A DNA stretch of 64,000 nt. Origin: Lolium rigidum. Taxonomy: Eukaryota; Streptophyta; Magnoliopsida; Poales; Poaceae. The translations under genes and the position numbers were made by a program. The notes beneath the pieces are model-generated. The model saw only the letters and a program-made list of their open reading frames with translations. It had not been told where the DNA came from and made no database searches. Shown here piece after piece: positions 1 through 10,969 of this stretch. The DNA lies in NCBI RefSeq assembly GCF_022539505.1, contig NC_061510.1, positions 225,764,043 to 225,828,042 on the forward strand. Reading direction: 5' to 3'. Every line of letters begins with the position of its first letter. Within the stretch, counting starts at the first letter, position 1.

Positions 1-1351
1 CAGAAGACCGAAAGGGATACGAAATGGGGCGACGAGGCGCCGCCACCATAGGGCCGCGCGGCCAGAGGGGGGCCCGCGCCGCCCTATGGTGTGGGCCCCT
101 CGTCAGCCCTCCGACTCTGCCCTTCCGCCTACTTATAGCCTCCGTCGCGAAAACCCCGATAGGAAGAACCACGATACGGAAAACCTTCCAGAGACGCCGC
201 CGCCGCCAATCCCATCTCGGGGGATTCTAGAGATCTCCTCCGGCACCCTGCCGGAGAGGGGATTCATCTCCCGGAGGACTCTTCACCGCCATGGTCGCCT
301 CCGGAGTGATGAGTGAGTAGTTCACCCCTGGACTATGGGTCCATAGCAGTAGCTAGATGGTTGTCTTCTCCTCATTGTGCTTCATTGTTGGATCTTGTGA
401 GGTGCCTAACATGATCAAGATCATCTATCTGTAATGCTATATGTTGTGTTTGTCGGGATCCGATGGATAGAGAATACCATGTTATGTTAATTATCAAGTT
501 ATTACCTATGTGTTGTTTATGATCTTGCATGCTCTCCGTTATTAGTAGAGGCTCGGCCAAGTTGATGCTAGTAACTCCAAGAGGGAGTATTTATGCTCGA
601 TAGTGGGTTCATGTCTCCGTGAATCTAGGGAGTGACAGAAACCCCTAAGGTTATGGATGTGCTTGTTGCCACTAGGGATAAAACATTGATGCTATGTCCG
701 AGGATGTAGTTATTGATTACATTACGCGCAATACTTAATGCAATTGTCCGTTGTTAGCAACTTAATACTGGAGGGGTTCGGATGATAACTCTGAAGGTGG
801 ACTTTTTAGGCATAGATGCAGTTGGATGGCGGTCTATGTACTTTGTCGTAATGCCCAATTAAATCTCACTCTACTTATCATGACATGTATGTGCATTGTT
901 ATGCCCTCTCTATTTGTCAATTGCCCGACTATAATTTGTTCACCCAACATGCTTTTATCTTATGGGAGAGACACCTCTAGTGAACTGTGGACCCCGGTCC
1001 ATTCTTTTATACTGAAATACAAATCTGCTGCAATACTTGTTTTACTGTTTTCTTGCAAACAATCATCTTCCACACAATACGGTTAATCCTTTGTTACAGC
1101 AAGCCGGTGAGATTGACAACCTCACTGTTTCGTTGGGGCAAAGTACTTTGGTTGTGTTGTGCAGGTTCCACGTTGGCGCCGGAATCTCCGGTGTTGCGCC
1201 GCACTACATCCCGCCGCCATCAACCTTCAACGTGCTTCTTGACTCCTACTGGTTCGATTAAACCTTGGTTTCTAACTGAGGGAAACTTGCCGCTGTGCGC
1301 ATCACACCTTCCTCTTGGGGTTCCCAACGGACGTGTCAATTACACGCATCA
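1..1351 (+). mobile_element. 3' LTR of a gypsy (Athila-type) element, 5' end off window
   Basis: This segment is collinear with the 1601-bp LTR at 40331-41931 and, inverted, with those at 9363, 10970 and 16029. It begins about 240 bp into that LTR and ends in CACGCATCA at 1351. A TATA-like CTTATAG lies near 132. The body of the element lies to the left of the window. Immediately after 1351 the sequence switches to the 3' UTR of an oppositely oriented element, so this LTR marks an insertion into it. Confidence 0.8.
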
Positions 1352-3720
1352 ATAATCTTGATCATACTATTGTAAAGCATATGAGATGAATGAAGTGACT
1401 CAAGGCAATGGTCTATAGTTTGCTAACAAATAGATAACATATAGCAAAAACTTTTCATGAATAGTACTTTCAAGACAAGCATCAAAAAGTCTTGCATAAG
1501 AGTTAACTCATAAAGCAATAAATTCTTAATAAGAGGTTTTGAAGCAACACAAAGGAAGATTTAAGTTTCAGCAATTGCTTTCAACTTTCAACATGCATAT
1601 CTCATGGATAATTGTCAACACAAAGTAATATAATAAGTGCAATAAGCAAGCATGTAAGAATCAATGCACAGTTGACACAAGTGTTTGCTTCTAAGATAGA
1701 AGGAAGTAGGTAAACTGACTCAACATAAAGTAAAAGAAAAGCCCTTCGCAGAGGGAAGCAGGGATTAAATCATGTGCTAGAGCTTTTTAAGTTTTGAAAT
1801 CATATAGAGAGCATACAAATAAAGTTTTGAGAGGTGTTTGTTGTTGTCAACGAATGGTAGTGGGCACTCTAACCCCCTTGTCAAACAGACTTTCAAAGAG
1901 CGGCTCCCATGAAGGACGTTATCTCTACCAGCAAGGTTGATCATCCCTCTTCTCTTTTGTTTACACATGTATTTTAGTTTTATTTATAGCTGACACTCCT
2001 CCCAACCTTTTGCTTTCACAAGCCGTGGCTAAACGAATCCTCGGGTGCCTTCCAACATTTCACATACCATGAAGGAGTGTCTATTTGCAAAATTAAGTTG
2101 CTTACTGATGATTCAGGGCAAAACATGTGAAGATAATTATTAGTTAAGGTTAATTAATTGGGGCTGGGAACCCCGTTGCCAGCTCTTTTTGCAAAATTAT
2201 TGGATAAGCGGATGAGCCACTAGTCCATTGGTGAAAGCTGCCCAACAAGATTGAAAGATAAAACACCACATACTTCCTCATGGGCTATAAAACATTGACA
2301 CAAATAAGTAGATAATAACTTTTGAATTGTTTAAAGGTAGCACATGAAGTATTTACTTGGAATGGCAGAAAAATACCACATAGTAGGTAGTTATGGTGGA
2401 CACAAATGGCATAGGTTTTGGCTCAAGGTTTTGGATGCACGAGAAGCATTCCCTCTCAGTACAAGGCTTTGGCTAGCAAGGTTGTTTGAAGCAAACACAA
2501 GTATGAACCGGTATAGCAAAACTTACATAAGAAGATATTGCAAGCATTATAAGACTCTACACTGTCTTCCTTGTTGCTCAAACACTTTTACCAGAAAATA
2601 TCTAGACCTTAGAGAGACTAATCATGCAAACCAAATTTCAACAAGCTCTACGGTAGTTCTCCACTAATAGGTTCAAACTACATGATGCAAGAGCTTAAAC
2701 ATGATCTACTTGAGAGCTCAAAACAATTGCCAAGTATCAAATTATTCAAGACAATATGAAGCATTTTCTGTTTCCAACCAAATAACAATAAGTGCTGCAG
2801 CTTTCAGCTTTCGCCATGAATATTAAAGTAAATTAAGAACACAAGTGTTCAAATGAAAAAGCGGAGCGTGTCTCTCACCCACACAAGGATTGCTAGGATC
2901 CGATTTTATTCAAACACAAACAAAAATAAAAACACACAGACGCTCCAAGTACAGCTCATAAGATGTGACAGAATAAAAATATAGTTTCACTAGAGATGAC
3001 CTGATAAGTTGCTGATGAAGAAGGGGATGTCTTGGGCATCCCCAAGCTTAGACGCTTGAGTCTTCTTAAAATATGCTTGGGGGACCCACGGGGGCATCCC
3101 CAAGCTTAGGCTCTTCACTCTTCTTGATCACATTCTATCACCCTTCTCTCTTGACCCTTGAAAACTTCTGCCATACCAAACTTCTCATAAACTTCATTAG
3201 AGGGGTTAGTACTCAAAAACTTTAATCCACTTTAGTCCTATAGTGACACATTGCAAGAACTCAATAAAACATTAGCTACAGCTCTCCACGTCTAGAAAGC
3301 CTTACTTAAAGTCCACAAGAGACAATGCAAAAAACAGAGACAGAATCTGCCAAAACAGAACAGCCAGTAAAGACGATTTTTTTCGAGGTACTTCCGTTTC
3401 TCAAATCAGAAAACTCAAAACTAACGAAAGTTGCGTACATATCTGAGGAACAAGCATGAATTTTTGAAGAATTTTTAGGTTCTCCTACAGAGAGATCTAC
3501 TCAAATTCGTGACAGCTAAAAATCTGTTTCTGCGCAGAAATCCAAATCTAGTATCAACTTTCTATTAGAGACTTTACTTGGCACAACAATGCGATAAAAT
3601 AAAGATAAGGAGAGGTTGCTACAGTAGTAACAACTTCCAAGACACAACAAAACAGTATCCAAATAAAAACATGGGTTATCTCCCAAGAAGTGCTTTCTTT
3701 ATAGCCATTAAGATGGGCTC
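1352..3720 (-). other. 3' UTR of element C
   Basis: Non-coding, homologous along its length to the 3' UTRs of elements B and D. It contains two copies of GGCATCCCCAAGCTTA (near 3035 and 3091 on the plus strand), the polypurine-like motif found next to the 3' LTR in relatives. No host gene is seen. Short ORFs here are not conserved between copies. Confidence 0.7.
3023..3043 (-). other. Conserved stem-loop in retroelement 3' UTR (copy C)
   Basis: GGGGATGTC-TTG-GGCATCCCC on the plus strand forms a 9-bp stem with one wobble or mismatch and a 3-nt loop. Equivalent stems occur at 14429-14449 and 38421-38441. Confidence 0.5.
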
Positions 3721-3727
3721 AGTGATT

Positions 3728-5053
3728 TTAATGATGCTCACATAAGAAATAAGAGTTGAAGCAAAAGAGAGCATCAAGAAGCAAATTCAAAACACATTTA
3801 AGTCTAACCCACTTCCTATGCATAGGAATCTTGTACACAAATAAATTCATGAAGAACAAAGTGACAAGCATAGGAAGATAAAACAAGAGTAACTTCAAAA
3901 GTTTCGGCATATAGAGAGGTGTTTTAGTACCATGCAAATTTCTACAACCATATTTTCCTCTCTCATAATAATTTTCAGTAGCTTCATGAATAAACTCAAC
4001 AATATAACTATCACATAAAGCATGTTTTTCATGATCCACAAACACATAATTTTTATCAAGCTCAAAAATAATGGGATTAAAACTTTCAAACCCACTTTTA
4101 TCAATAATATAACAAGATGATTGATCAATCTCAAAAGATATGGGACTCCTAGATAAAGTCAAGATCTCTCCAATCCCATTTTCATTAGTAGTTCAATTAA
4201 TATTATCAAGTAACATAGGACCATCATCTAGAGCCTTATTATAAACATTTGCTAAGCAAAACTCTTTAGTACCATGCATTCCGATATCAGGCACAAACAA
4301 AGCATTATCATAAGATTTTTCGAAATAGCATGGATTATCATAGATAACAGTAGCATAATTATTCTCACAAGTTTTACTCATAGGGAATATTTCAAGAGAA
4401 TCCACAGGAACATAACATTCATCCTCCTTTGGTAAGCATGGAGGACAATCAAATAGTGTAAGAGATAAAGAGTTACTCTCATTAGAAGGTTGGCTTGGGT
4501 AGCTAATCCATTCTTCCTCCTTTTGTTCATCACTCTCCTCCTCTTTTTCATCCAATGAGCTTTCAGGTTCATCAATTTCTTCCTTCACGGGTTCCTGCAA
4601 ATTGTGAGTGCATTCTTGTGCATGAATGAGTCTCTCTTTATAATCAATGATATAAGGATTATTGTTGTAATGTTCTATGCAAAAATCAAGGATAGAAGAG
4701 ACATAATCTTTAAGGTCCTTACAAGCAACACGAGTTTCATAATTTTTAGACATGAAGGATTCTATTTCAGAAGCTCCCATAAATAAAACAAATTGTTCTA
4801 CTTCTTCGAACCCAAGATGAATATAGTTATTCCAATGATAGTTCATAATTAAAACTTCCTCACTAAAGCCACATTGGAATTTAAGATGTTTAGTATCCTG
4901 TTTAGAGCAACAGTTTATATCATGGCGTTTGAGCAACATTTTAGCAATTGTATTCAATTTTTCTAACACGGCACTCATGACTTTACCCTTTCTTGGTTCT
5001 CTATAATTCATATATAATTCTATAAGCTCCATAAAGGTTGTGGGTTCTTCCAT
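3728..5053 (-). pseudogene. Retroelement ORF of unknown function with C-terminal membrane segments, broken by one TGA
   Basis: A 286-codon frame (5053-4193) is followed in the same reading frame, after one TGA at 4195-4193 and ten codons, by 144 more codons (4162-3728). The two parts therefore form one ancestral frame of about 440 codons interrupted by a nonsense change. The N-terminal part is hydrophilic with an acidic Glu/Asp/Ser-rich stretch near residues 160-180. The C-terminal part has one clear hydrophobic segment (about residues 400-415) and a second, weaker one near the end. I recognise no enzymatic motif. The position before the 3' UTR and the membrane segments resemble the env-like ORF of Athila elements, but this is inference. 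A gag-like role is less likely because it lacks the gag domain seen in A and D. Confidence 0.6.
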
Positions 5054-5288
5054 AACAACAGTTTTTAATTTTTTGGTTTTTCATATTTTTATGGATTTTC
5101 GGGTATATAAGAAAAATAAAACAAGACAAAAACAAACTAGGCAAAAGTAAACTAAGAAAATAATACTAGACAGAAATAAACTAAGCACAAATAAACTAGA
5201 CAAAAATAAACTAGCAAAACAAAATAAAATAAAAACAGAGAGAGGGGTAGAGTGTACTCCCCAGGTGAACTTATGAGTAGAGCTATGC

Positions 5289-5305
5289 TCCCCGGCAACG
5301 GCGCA
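5289..5305 (-). promoter_or_regulatory. Primer binding site, tRNA-Asp type (element C)
   Basis: The plus strand reads TCCCCGGCAACGGCGCA, which matches the 3' end of plant tRNA-Asp(GUC) with one C missing. It lies 11 bp from the LTR edge at 5317, as expected for a minus-strand element. Confidence 0.75.
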
Positions 5306-5316
5306 GAAAATAGTCT

Positions 5317-5958
5317 TGATAACCCACATGTATAGGGGATCGCAACAGTCTTCGAGGGAAGTAAAACCCAAATTTATTGATTCGACACAAGGGGAGACAA
5401 AGAATACTTATAAGCCTTAACAACCGAGTTGTCAATTCAGCTGCACCTGGAAAAGCACTAGTAACAGGGGTGATGTGAAAGCAGCAGTAATATGAGAGCA
5501 ATAGTAACAGTAACACAGCAGCAGCAGTAACACAGAGGTAATGGCACCAAAAAATAGTTGATACTACTTCTAATGACATATAGGACCGAGTGAATATTTG
5601 ATGATCAAAGATGGACCGGGGTTCCCAGCTATCTACACTAGTGGTAAATCTCCAATAACAAGTGACAAGTGTTGGGTGAACAAATTACAGTTGGGCAATT
5701 GATAGGATTGAAATAGCATTAAGACAGAACATCAAGTTTATTAATCATGTAGGCATGTTTTCCATATATAGTCATACGTGCTCGCAATGAGAAACTTGCA
5801 TAACATCTTTTGTCCTACCAGCCGGTGGCAGCCGGGCCTCTAGGGAATCTACTGGTAATTAAGGTACTCCTTTTAATAGAGCACCGGAGCAAAGCATTAA
5901 CACTTGGTGAAAACATGTGATCCTCATATCTAAGCCTTCCCCTCCAGTTATCCCAGTT
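5317..5958 (-). mobile_element. Partial 5' LTR of element C, cut by a CACTA insertion
   Basis: Begins TGATAACCCACATGTATAGG next to the primer site. It differs from the TGATGCGTG LTR type of A and B at its ends. In the middle (about 5608-5705) it shares recognisable sequence with them (GATGGACCGGGG, GTTGGGTGAACAAATTACAG). The far end is lost where the CACTA terminus starts at 5959. Confidence 0.65.
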
Positions 5959-6350
5959 CACTACAAGAAAAGTTGCCATGGCCGACGAAGTTGAAGTCGC
6001 GCCGTGGTGGCTGGTGTACCATGGCCGACGATTTTGGTCCCTCCGTGGTGCATGTCAAAACTTTTTTTTCTCGTTTTTGAGGCCACCTAGCCCGACGAAA
6101 GCGGCCAAAACGTCGCGTATGGTGGCCCGGGACGTGGTGCATCGCGAATTCTCGGGTTCGCCGGCCGAGTCAACGCAAATCCGCACCGCCGAGGGATGTA
6201 GGGCCCGGATGGCAGCCTCTCCGGCATTGTTTTTTTCTCGATCGCGCCATCTCGTTCAACGTTCTCCGATCGAGCCGTTTACGATGCGGGATCATGGGTC
6301 CCGCATGTCATCCTCTATGAACCAAAATTCTTTCTATTCTTGGATTTTTT
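5959..6350 (+). mobile_element. CACTA transposon terminus, truncated by the assembly gap
   Basis: Starts with CACTACAAGAAAA, the classic grass CACTA terminus, directly preceded by GTT (candidate 3-bp target duplication). CCATGGCCGACGA recurs at about 5977 and 6019, which fits subterminal repeats. The sequence runs into the N gap, so the other end and any transposase are not visible. Overlapping open frames have no recognisable product. Confidence 0.7.
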
Positions 6351-6450
6351 NNNNNNNNNNNNNNNNNNNNNNNNNNNNNNNNNNNNNNNNNNNNNNNNNN
6401 NNNNNNNNNNNNNNNNNNNNNNNNNNNNNNNNNNNNNNNNNNNNNNNNNN
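6351..6450. other. Assembly gap (100 N)
   Basis: Exactly 100 N, the usual placeholder for a gap of unknown size. The left side is CACTA sequence and the right side is the 3' UTR of element A, so the real junction is not known. Confidence 0.95.
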
Positions 6451-6995
6451 GGGTTAGTGCACAATAAAAATTAACATGTTCAGAGGTGACACAATCATTC
6501 TTAACACTTCTGGACATTGCATAAAGCTACTGGACATTAATGGATCAAAGAAATTCATCCAACATAGCAAAAGAGGCAATGCGAAATAAAAGGCAGAATC
6601 TGTCAAAACAGAACAGTCCGTAAAGATGGATTTTATTAGGGCACCAGACTTGCTCAAATGAAAATGCCCAAATTGAATGAAAGTTGCGTACATATCTGAG
6701 GATCACTCACGTAAATTGGCTTAATTTTCTGAGTTACCTACAGAGAATTAGACCCAGATTCGTGACAAGCAAAGAAATCTGTTTCGCGCAGTAATCCAAA
6801 TCTAGTATTTACTTTACTATCAAAGACTTTACTTGGCACAACAAAACATAAAACTAAGATAAGGAGAGGTTGCTACAGTAGTAAACAACTTCCAAGACTC
6901 AAATATAAAACAAAAATACTGTAGTAAAAACATGGGTTGTCTCCCATAAGCGCTTTTCTTTAACGCCTTTCACCTAGGCGCAGAAAAGTGTATAC

Positions 6996-9108
6996 TCAAG
7001 TAACATCAAGAGATGAAGCATCAACATCATAATTTGTTCTAATAATAGAATCATAAGGTAACTTCATTCTCTTTCTAGGGAAGTGTTCCATACCTTTCTT
7101 GAGAGGAAATTGATATTTAATATTACCTTCCTTCATATCAATAGTAGCACCAACGGTTCGAAGAAAAGGTCTTCCCAATATAATGGGGCAAGATGCATTG
7201 CATTCAATATCCAAGACAACAAAATCAACGGGGACAAGGTTATTGTTAACCATAATATGAACATTATCAACTTTCCCCAAAGGTTTCTTTTTAGCATTAT
7301 CAGCGAGATTAACATCCAGATAACAGCTTTTTCAATGGTGGCAAGTCAAGCATATCATAGACTTTCTTAGGCATAACGTAAATACTTGCACCAAGATCAC
7401 ATAAAGCATTACAATCAAAATCTTTGACCCTCATTTTAATGATGGGCTCCCAACCATCCTCTAGCTTTCTAGGAATAGAAGTTTCAAGTTTTAGTTTCTC
7501 TTCTCTAGCTTTTATGAGAGCATTTGTAATATGTTTTGTGAAAGCCAAGTTTACAGCGCTAGCATTGGGACTCTTAGCAAGTTTTTGTAAGAACTTTATA
7601 ACTTCAGAGATGTGGCAATCATCAAAATCTAAATCATTACAATCTAAAGCAATGGGATTATCATCCCCAAGGTTGGAAAAAATTTCAGCAGCTTTATCAC
7701 AGCAGTGCCATAGCTTTAGCAGCTCAGTAATTTTGCGCGCTTTGCACTAGGAGTAGAAACATTGCCAACACCAATTATTTTATTATTGATAGTAGGAGGT
7801 GCAGCAACATGTGAATCATTAGCATTGCTAGTGGTGGTAATAGTCCAAACTTTAGCTACATTTTTCTCTTTAGCTAGTTTTTCATTTTCTTCTCTATCCC
7901 ACCTAGCACGCTAGCTTCAGCCATTAATCTTATATTCTCATTAATTCTAACTTGGATGGCATTTGCTGTAGTAACAATTTTATTTTCAATATCCCTATTA
8001 GGCATAACTTTCGATTTCAAAAGATCAACATCGAGGCAAGACTATCAACCTTAGAAGCGAGAATATCAATTTTATTGAGCTTTTCCTCAACAGATTTGTT
8101 AAAGGCAGTTTGTGTACTAATAAATTCTTTAAGCATAGCTTCAAGTCCAGGGGGTGTATTCCTATTATTGTTGTAAGAATTCCCATAAGAATTAGCATAA
8201 CCGTTACCATTATTATAAGGATATGGCCTATAGTTATTACTAGAATTGTTCCGATAAGCATTGTTGTTGAAATTATTATTTTTAATGAAGTTTACATCAA
8301 CATGTTCTTCTTGGGCAACCAATGAAGCTAACGGAACATTATTAGGATCAACATTAGTCCTATCATTCACAAGCATAGACATAATAGCATCAACCTTATC
8401 ATTCAAGGAAGAGGATTCTTCAACATAATTTACCTTCTTACCTTGTGGAGCTCTTTCCGTGTGCCATTCAGTAGTAATTAACCATCATATTATCAAGAAG
8501 CTTTGTTGCTTCACCAAGAGTGATGGACATAAAGGTACCTCCAGCAGCTGAATCCAATAAATTCCGCGAAGAAAAATTTAGTCCTCGCATAGAAGGTTTG
8601 GATGATCATCCAAGTAGTCACCCATGGGTTGGGCAATTTTTAACCAAAGATTTCATTCTTTCCCAAGCTTGAGCAACATGTTCATTATCCAATTGTTTAA
8701 AATTCATTATGCTACTCCTCAAAGATATAATTTTAGCAGGGGATAATATCTACCAATAAAAGCATCCTTGCATTTAGTCCAGGAATCAATACTATTCTTA
8801 GGCAGAGATAGCAACCAATCTTTAGCTCTTCCTCTTAATGAGAAAGGAAACAATTTTAATTTTATAATGTCACCATCTACATCTTTATACTTTTGCATTT
8901 CACACAATTCAACAAAATTATTGAGATGGGCAGCAGCATCATCGTAACTAACACTGTAAAATTGCTCTCGCATAACAAGATTCAAGAAAGCAGGTTTAAT
9001 TTCAAAGAATTCCGCTGTAGTAGCAGGTGGAGCAATAGGTGTGCATAAGAAATCATTATTATTTGTGCTAGTGAAGTCACACAACTTAGTATTTTCAGGG
9101 GTGGCCAT
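6996..9108 (-). pseudogene. gag-protease polyprotein remnant of element A
   Basis: The gag start (9108-8719, first residues MATPENTKLCDF) carries the plant retrotransposon gag domain with the FPFSLRGRAKDWL motif. A frame change follows, then an Asn/Tyr-rich linker and coiled stretch (8406-8017). The protease follows in two frames (7548-7309 and 7280-6996), with active-site CDLGAS and the conserved ILGRPFLRT. At least three frame breaks and several stops separate these pieces, so no intact product is possible. The linker shows no CCHC zinc knuckle. Element D has the same order with fewer breaks. Family assignment is firm; exact frame junctions are approximate. Confidence 0.8.
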
Positions 9109-9333
9109 TTTAGCAGTAGTAAATAAAGCAAACTAGATAAAGTAAATGCAAGTAACTAATTTTTTTGTGTTTTTGATATAGCAAACAAGACAAGTAAATA
9201 AAGTAAAACTAGCAACTAATTTTTTTGTGTTTTGATATAATGCAGCAAACAAAGTAGTAAACAAAATAAAGCAAGACAAAAACAAAGTAAAGAGATTGAG
9301 AAGTGGAGACTCCCCTTGCAGCGTGTCTTGATC

Positions 9334-9351
9334 TCCCCGGCAACGGCGCCA
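9334..9351 (-). promoter_or_regulatory. Primer binding site, tRNA-Asp (element A)
   Basis: The plus strand reads TCCCCGGCAACGGCGCCA, identical to my knowledge of the 3' end of plant tRNA-Asp(GUC) plus CCA. It is 11 bp from the LTR edge at 9363. This supports Athila-type priming. Confidence 0.85.
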
Positions 9352-9362
9352 GAAAAAGAGCT

Positions 9363-10963
9363 TGATGGCGTGTAATTGACACGTCCGTTGGGAACCCCAA
9401 GAGGAAGGTGTGATGCGCACAGCGGCAAGTTTCCCTCTGTAAGAAACCAAGGTTTAATCGAACCAGTAGGAGTCAAGAAGCACGTTGAAGGTTGATGGCG
9501 GCGGGATGTAGTGCGGCGCAACACCGGAGATTCCGGCGCCAACGTGGAACCCGCACAACACAACCAAAGTACTTTGCCCCAACGAAACAAGTGAGGTTGT
9601 CAATCTCACCGGCTTGCTGTAACAAAGGATTAACCGTATTGTGTGGAAGATGATTGTTTGCAAGAAAACAAGAAAGAACAAGTATTGCAAAGCAGATTTG
9701 TATTTCAAGATAAAAGAATGGACCGGGGTCCACAGCTCACTAGAGGTGTCTCTCCCATAAGATAAAAGCATGTTGGGTGAACAAATTACAGTCGGGCAAT
9801 TGACAAATAGAGAGGGCATAACAATGCACATACATGTCATGATAAGTACAGTGAGATTTAATTGGGCATTACGACAAAGTACATAGACCGCCATCCAACC
9901 GCATCTATGCCTAAAAAGTCCACCTTCAGGTTATCATCCGAACCCCTTCCAGCATTAAGTTGTAAAACAACATGACAATTGCATTAAGTATGGTGCGTAA
10001 TGTAATCAATAACTACATCCTCGGACATAGCATCAATGTTTTATCCCTAGTGGCAACAACACATCCATAACCTTAGGGCTTTCTCGTCACTCCCCGTATT
10101 CAACGGAGACATGAACCCACTATCGAGCATAAATACTCCCTCTTGGAGTTACTAGCATCAACTTGGCCGTAGCCTCTACTAATAACGGAGAGCATGCAAG
10201 ATCATAAACAACACATAGGTAATAACTTGATAATTAACATAACATGGTATTCTCTATCCATCGGATCCCGACAAACACAACATATAGCATTACAGATAGA
10301 TGATCTTGATCATGTTAGGCAGCTCACAAGATCCAACAATGAAGCACAATGAGGAGAAGACAACCATCTAGCTACCGCTATGGACCCATAGTCCAGGGGT
10401 GAACTACTCACTCATCACTCCGGAGGCGACCATGGCGGTGAAGAGTCCTCCGGGAGATGAATCCCCTCTCCGGCAGGGTGCCGGAGGAGATCTCCGGAAT
10501 CCCCCGAGATGGGATTGGCGGCGGCGGCGTCTCCGGAAGGTTTTCCGTATCGTGGTTCTTCGTACCGGGGTTTTCGCGACGGAGGCTTTAAGTAGGCGGA
10601 AGGGCAACGTGGGGGCCACACGAGGGCCCCACACCATAGGTCGGCGCGGCCGGGGCCCGGGCCGCGCCGCCCTATGGTGGCGGCGCCTCGTGGCCCCACT
10701 TCGACTCCTCTTCGGTCTTCCGGAAGCTTCGTGGCAAAATAGGACCCCGGGCGTTGATTTCGTCCAATTCCGAGAATATTTCGTTACTAGGATTTCTGAA
10801 ACCAAAAACAGCAGAAAACAAGCAATCGGCTCTTCGACATCTTGTTAATAGGTTAGTTCCAGAAAATGCACGAATATGACATAAAGTGTGCATAAAACAT
10901 GTAGATATCATCAATAATGTGGCATGGAACATAAGAAATTATCGATACGTCGGAGACGTATCA
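9363..10963 (-). mobile_element. 5' LTR of element A
   Basis: On the plus strand it runs from TGATGGCGTGTAATTGACACG to CGGAGACGTATCA, 1601 bp. It is closely similar along its length to 10970-12564 and 16029-17629, and to 40331-41931 in inverse orientation. Short ORFs in both strands are shared by all LTR copies and are not genes. Confidence 0.85.
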
Positions 10964-10969
10964 GCTGGT

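Larger units (their letters stand above)
1352..5316 (-). mobile_element. Element C: internal region of a non-autonomous Athila-type gypsy element
   Basis: On the minus strand this reads tRNA-Asp primer site (5289-5305), a leader, one long open region (5053-3728) and a 2.3-kb 3' UTR (about 3720-1352). No gag, reverse transcriptase or integrase is visible. The 3' UTR is homologous to those of element B (12600-15130) and element D (37720-40290). Its 3' LTR lies beyond the insertion at 1351. Its 5' LTR starts at 5317 and belongs to a different LTR type from A, B and D. Confidence 0.75.
6451..10963 (-). mobile_element. Element A: non-autonomous gag-protease gypsy (Athila-type), 3' end missing
   Basis: Minus-strand order: 5' LTR (10963-9363), tRNA-Asp primer site, leader, gag, Asn-rich linker, protease, partial 3' UTR. 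The 3' UTR is cut at 6451 by the gap, so the 3' LTR is not seen. No reverse transcriptase, RNase H or integrase follows the protease. The layout is that of plus-strand element D, which suggests mobilisation by an autonomous relative. It resembles the Triticeae Sabrina/WHAM type, but that name is from memory. Confidence 0.75.

Noticed and set aside
24..316. Overlapping plus-strand ORFs with Arg/Pro-rich products in the first LTR
   Set aside because: The same frames recur in the LTR copies at 10399, 12006, 17071, 28018 and 40562 in various orientations; they reflect GC-rich LTR sequence.
826..1355. ORFs starting MAVYVLCRNAQLNL
   Set aside because: Present in every copy of this LTR (also 9894, 11590, 16635, 41260) with varying frames; not a gene.
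9334..9351. tRNA-Asp gene fragment
   Set aside because: Only the 18 nt of the 3' end are present, at the position of a retrotransposon primer site.
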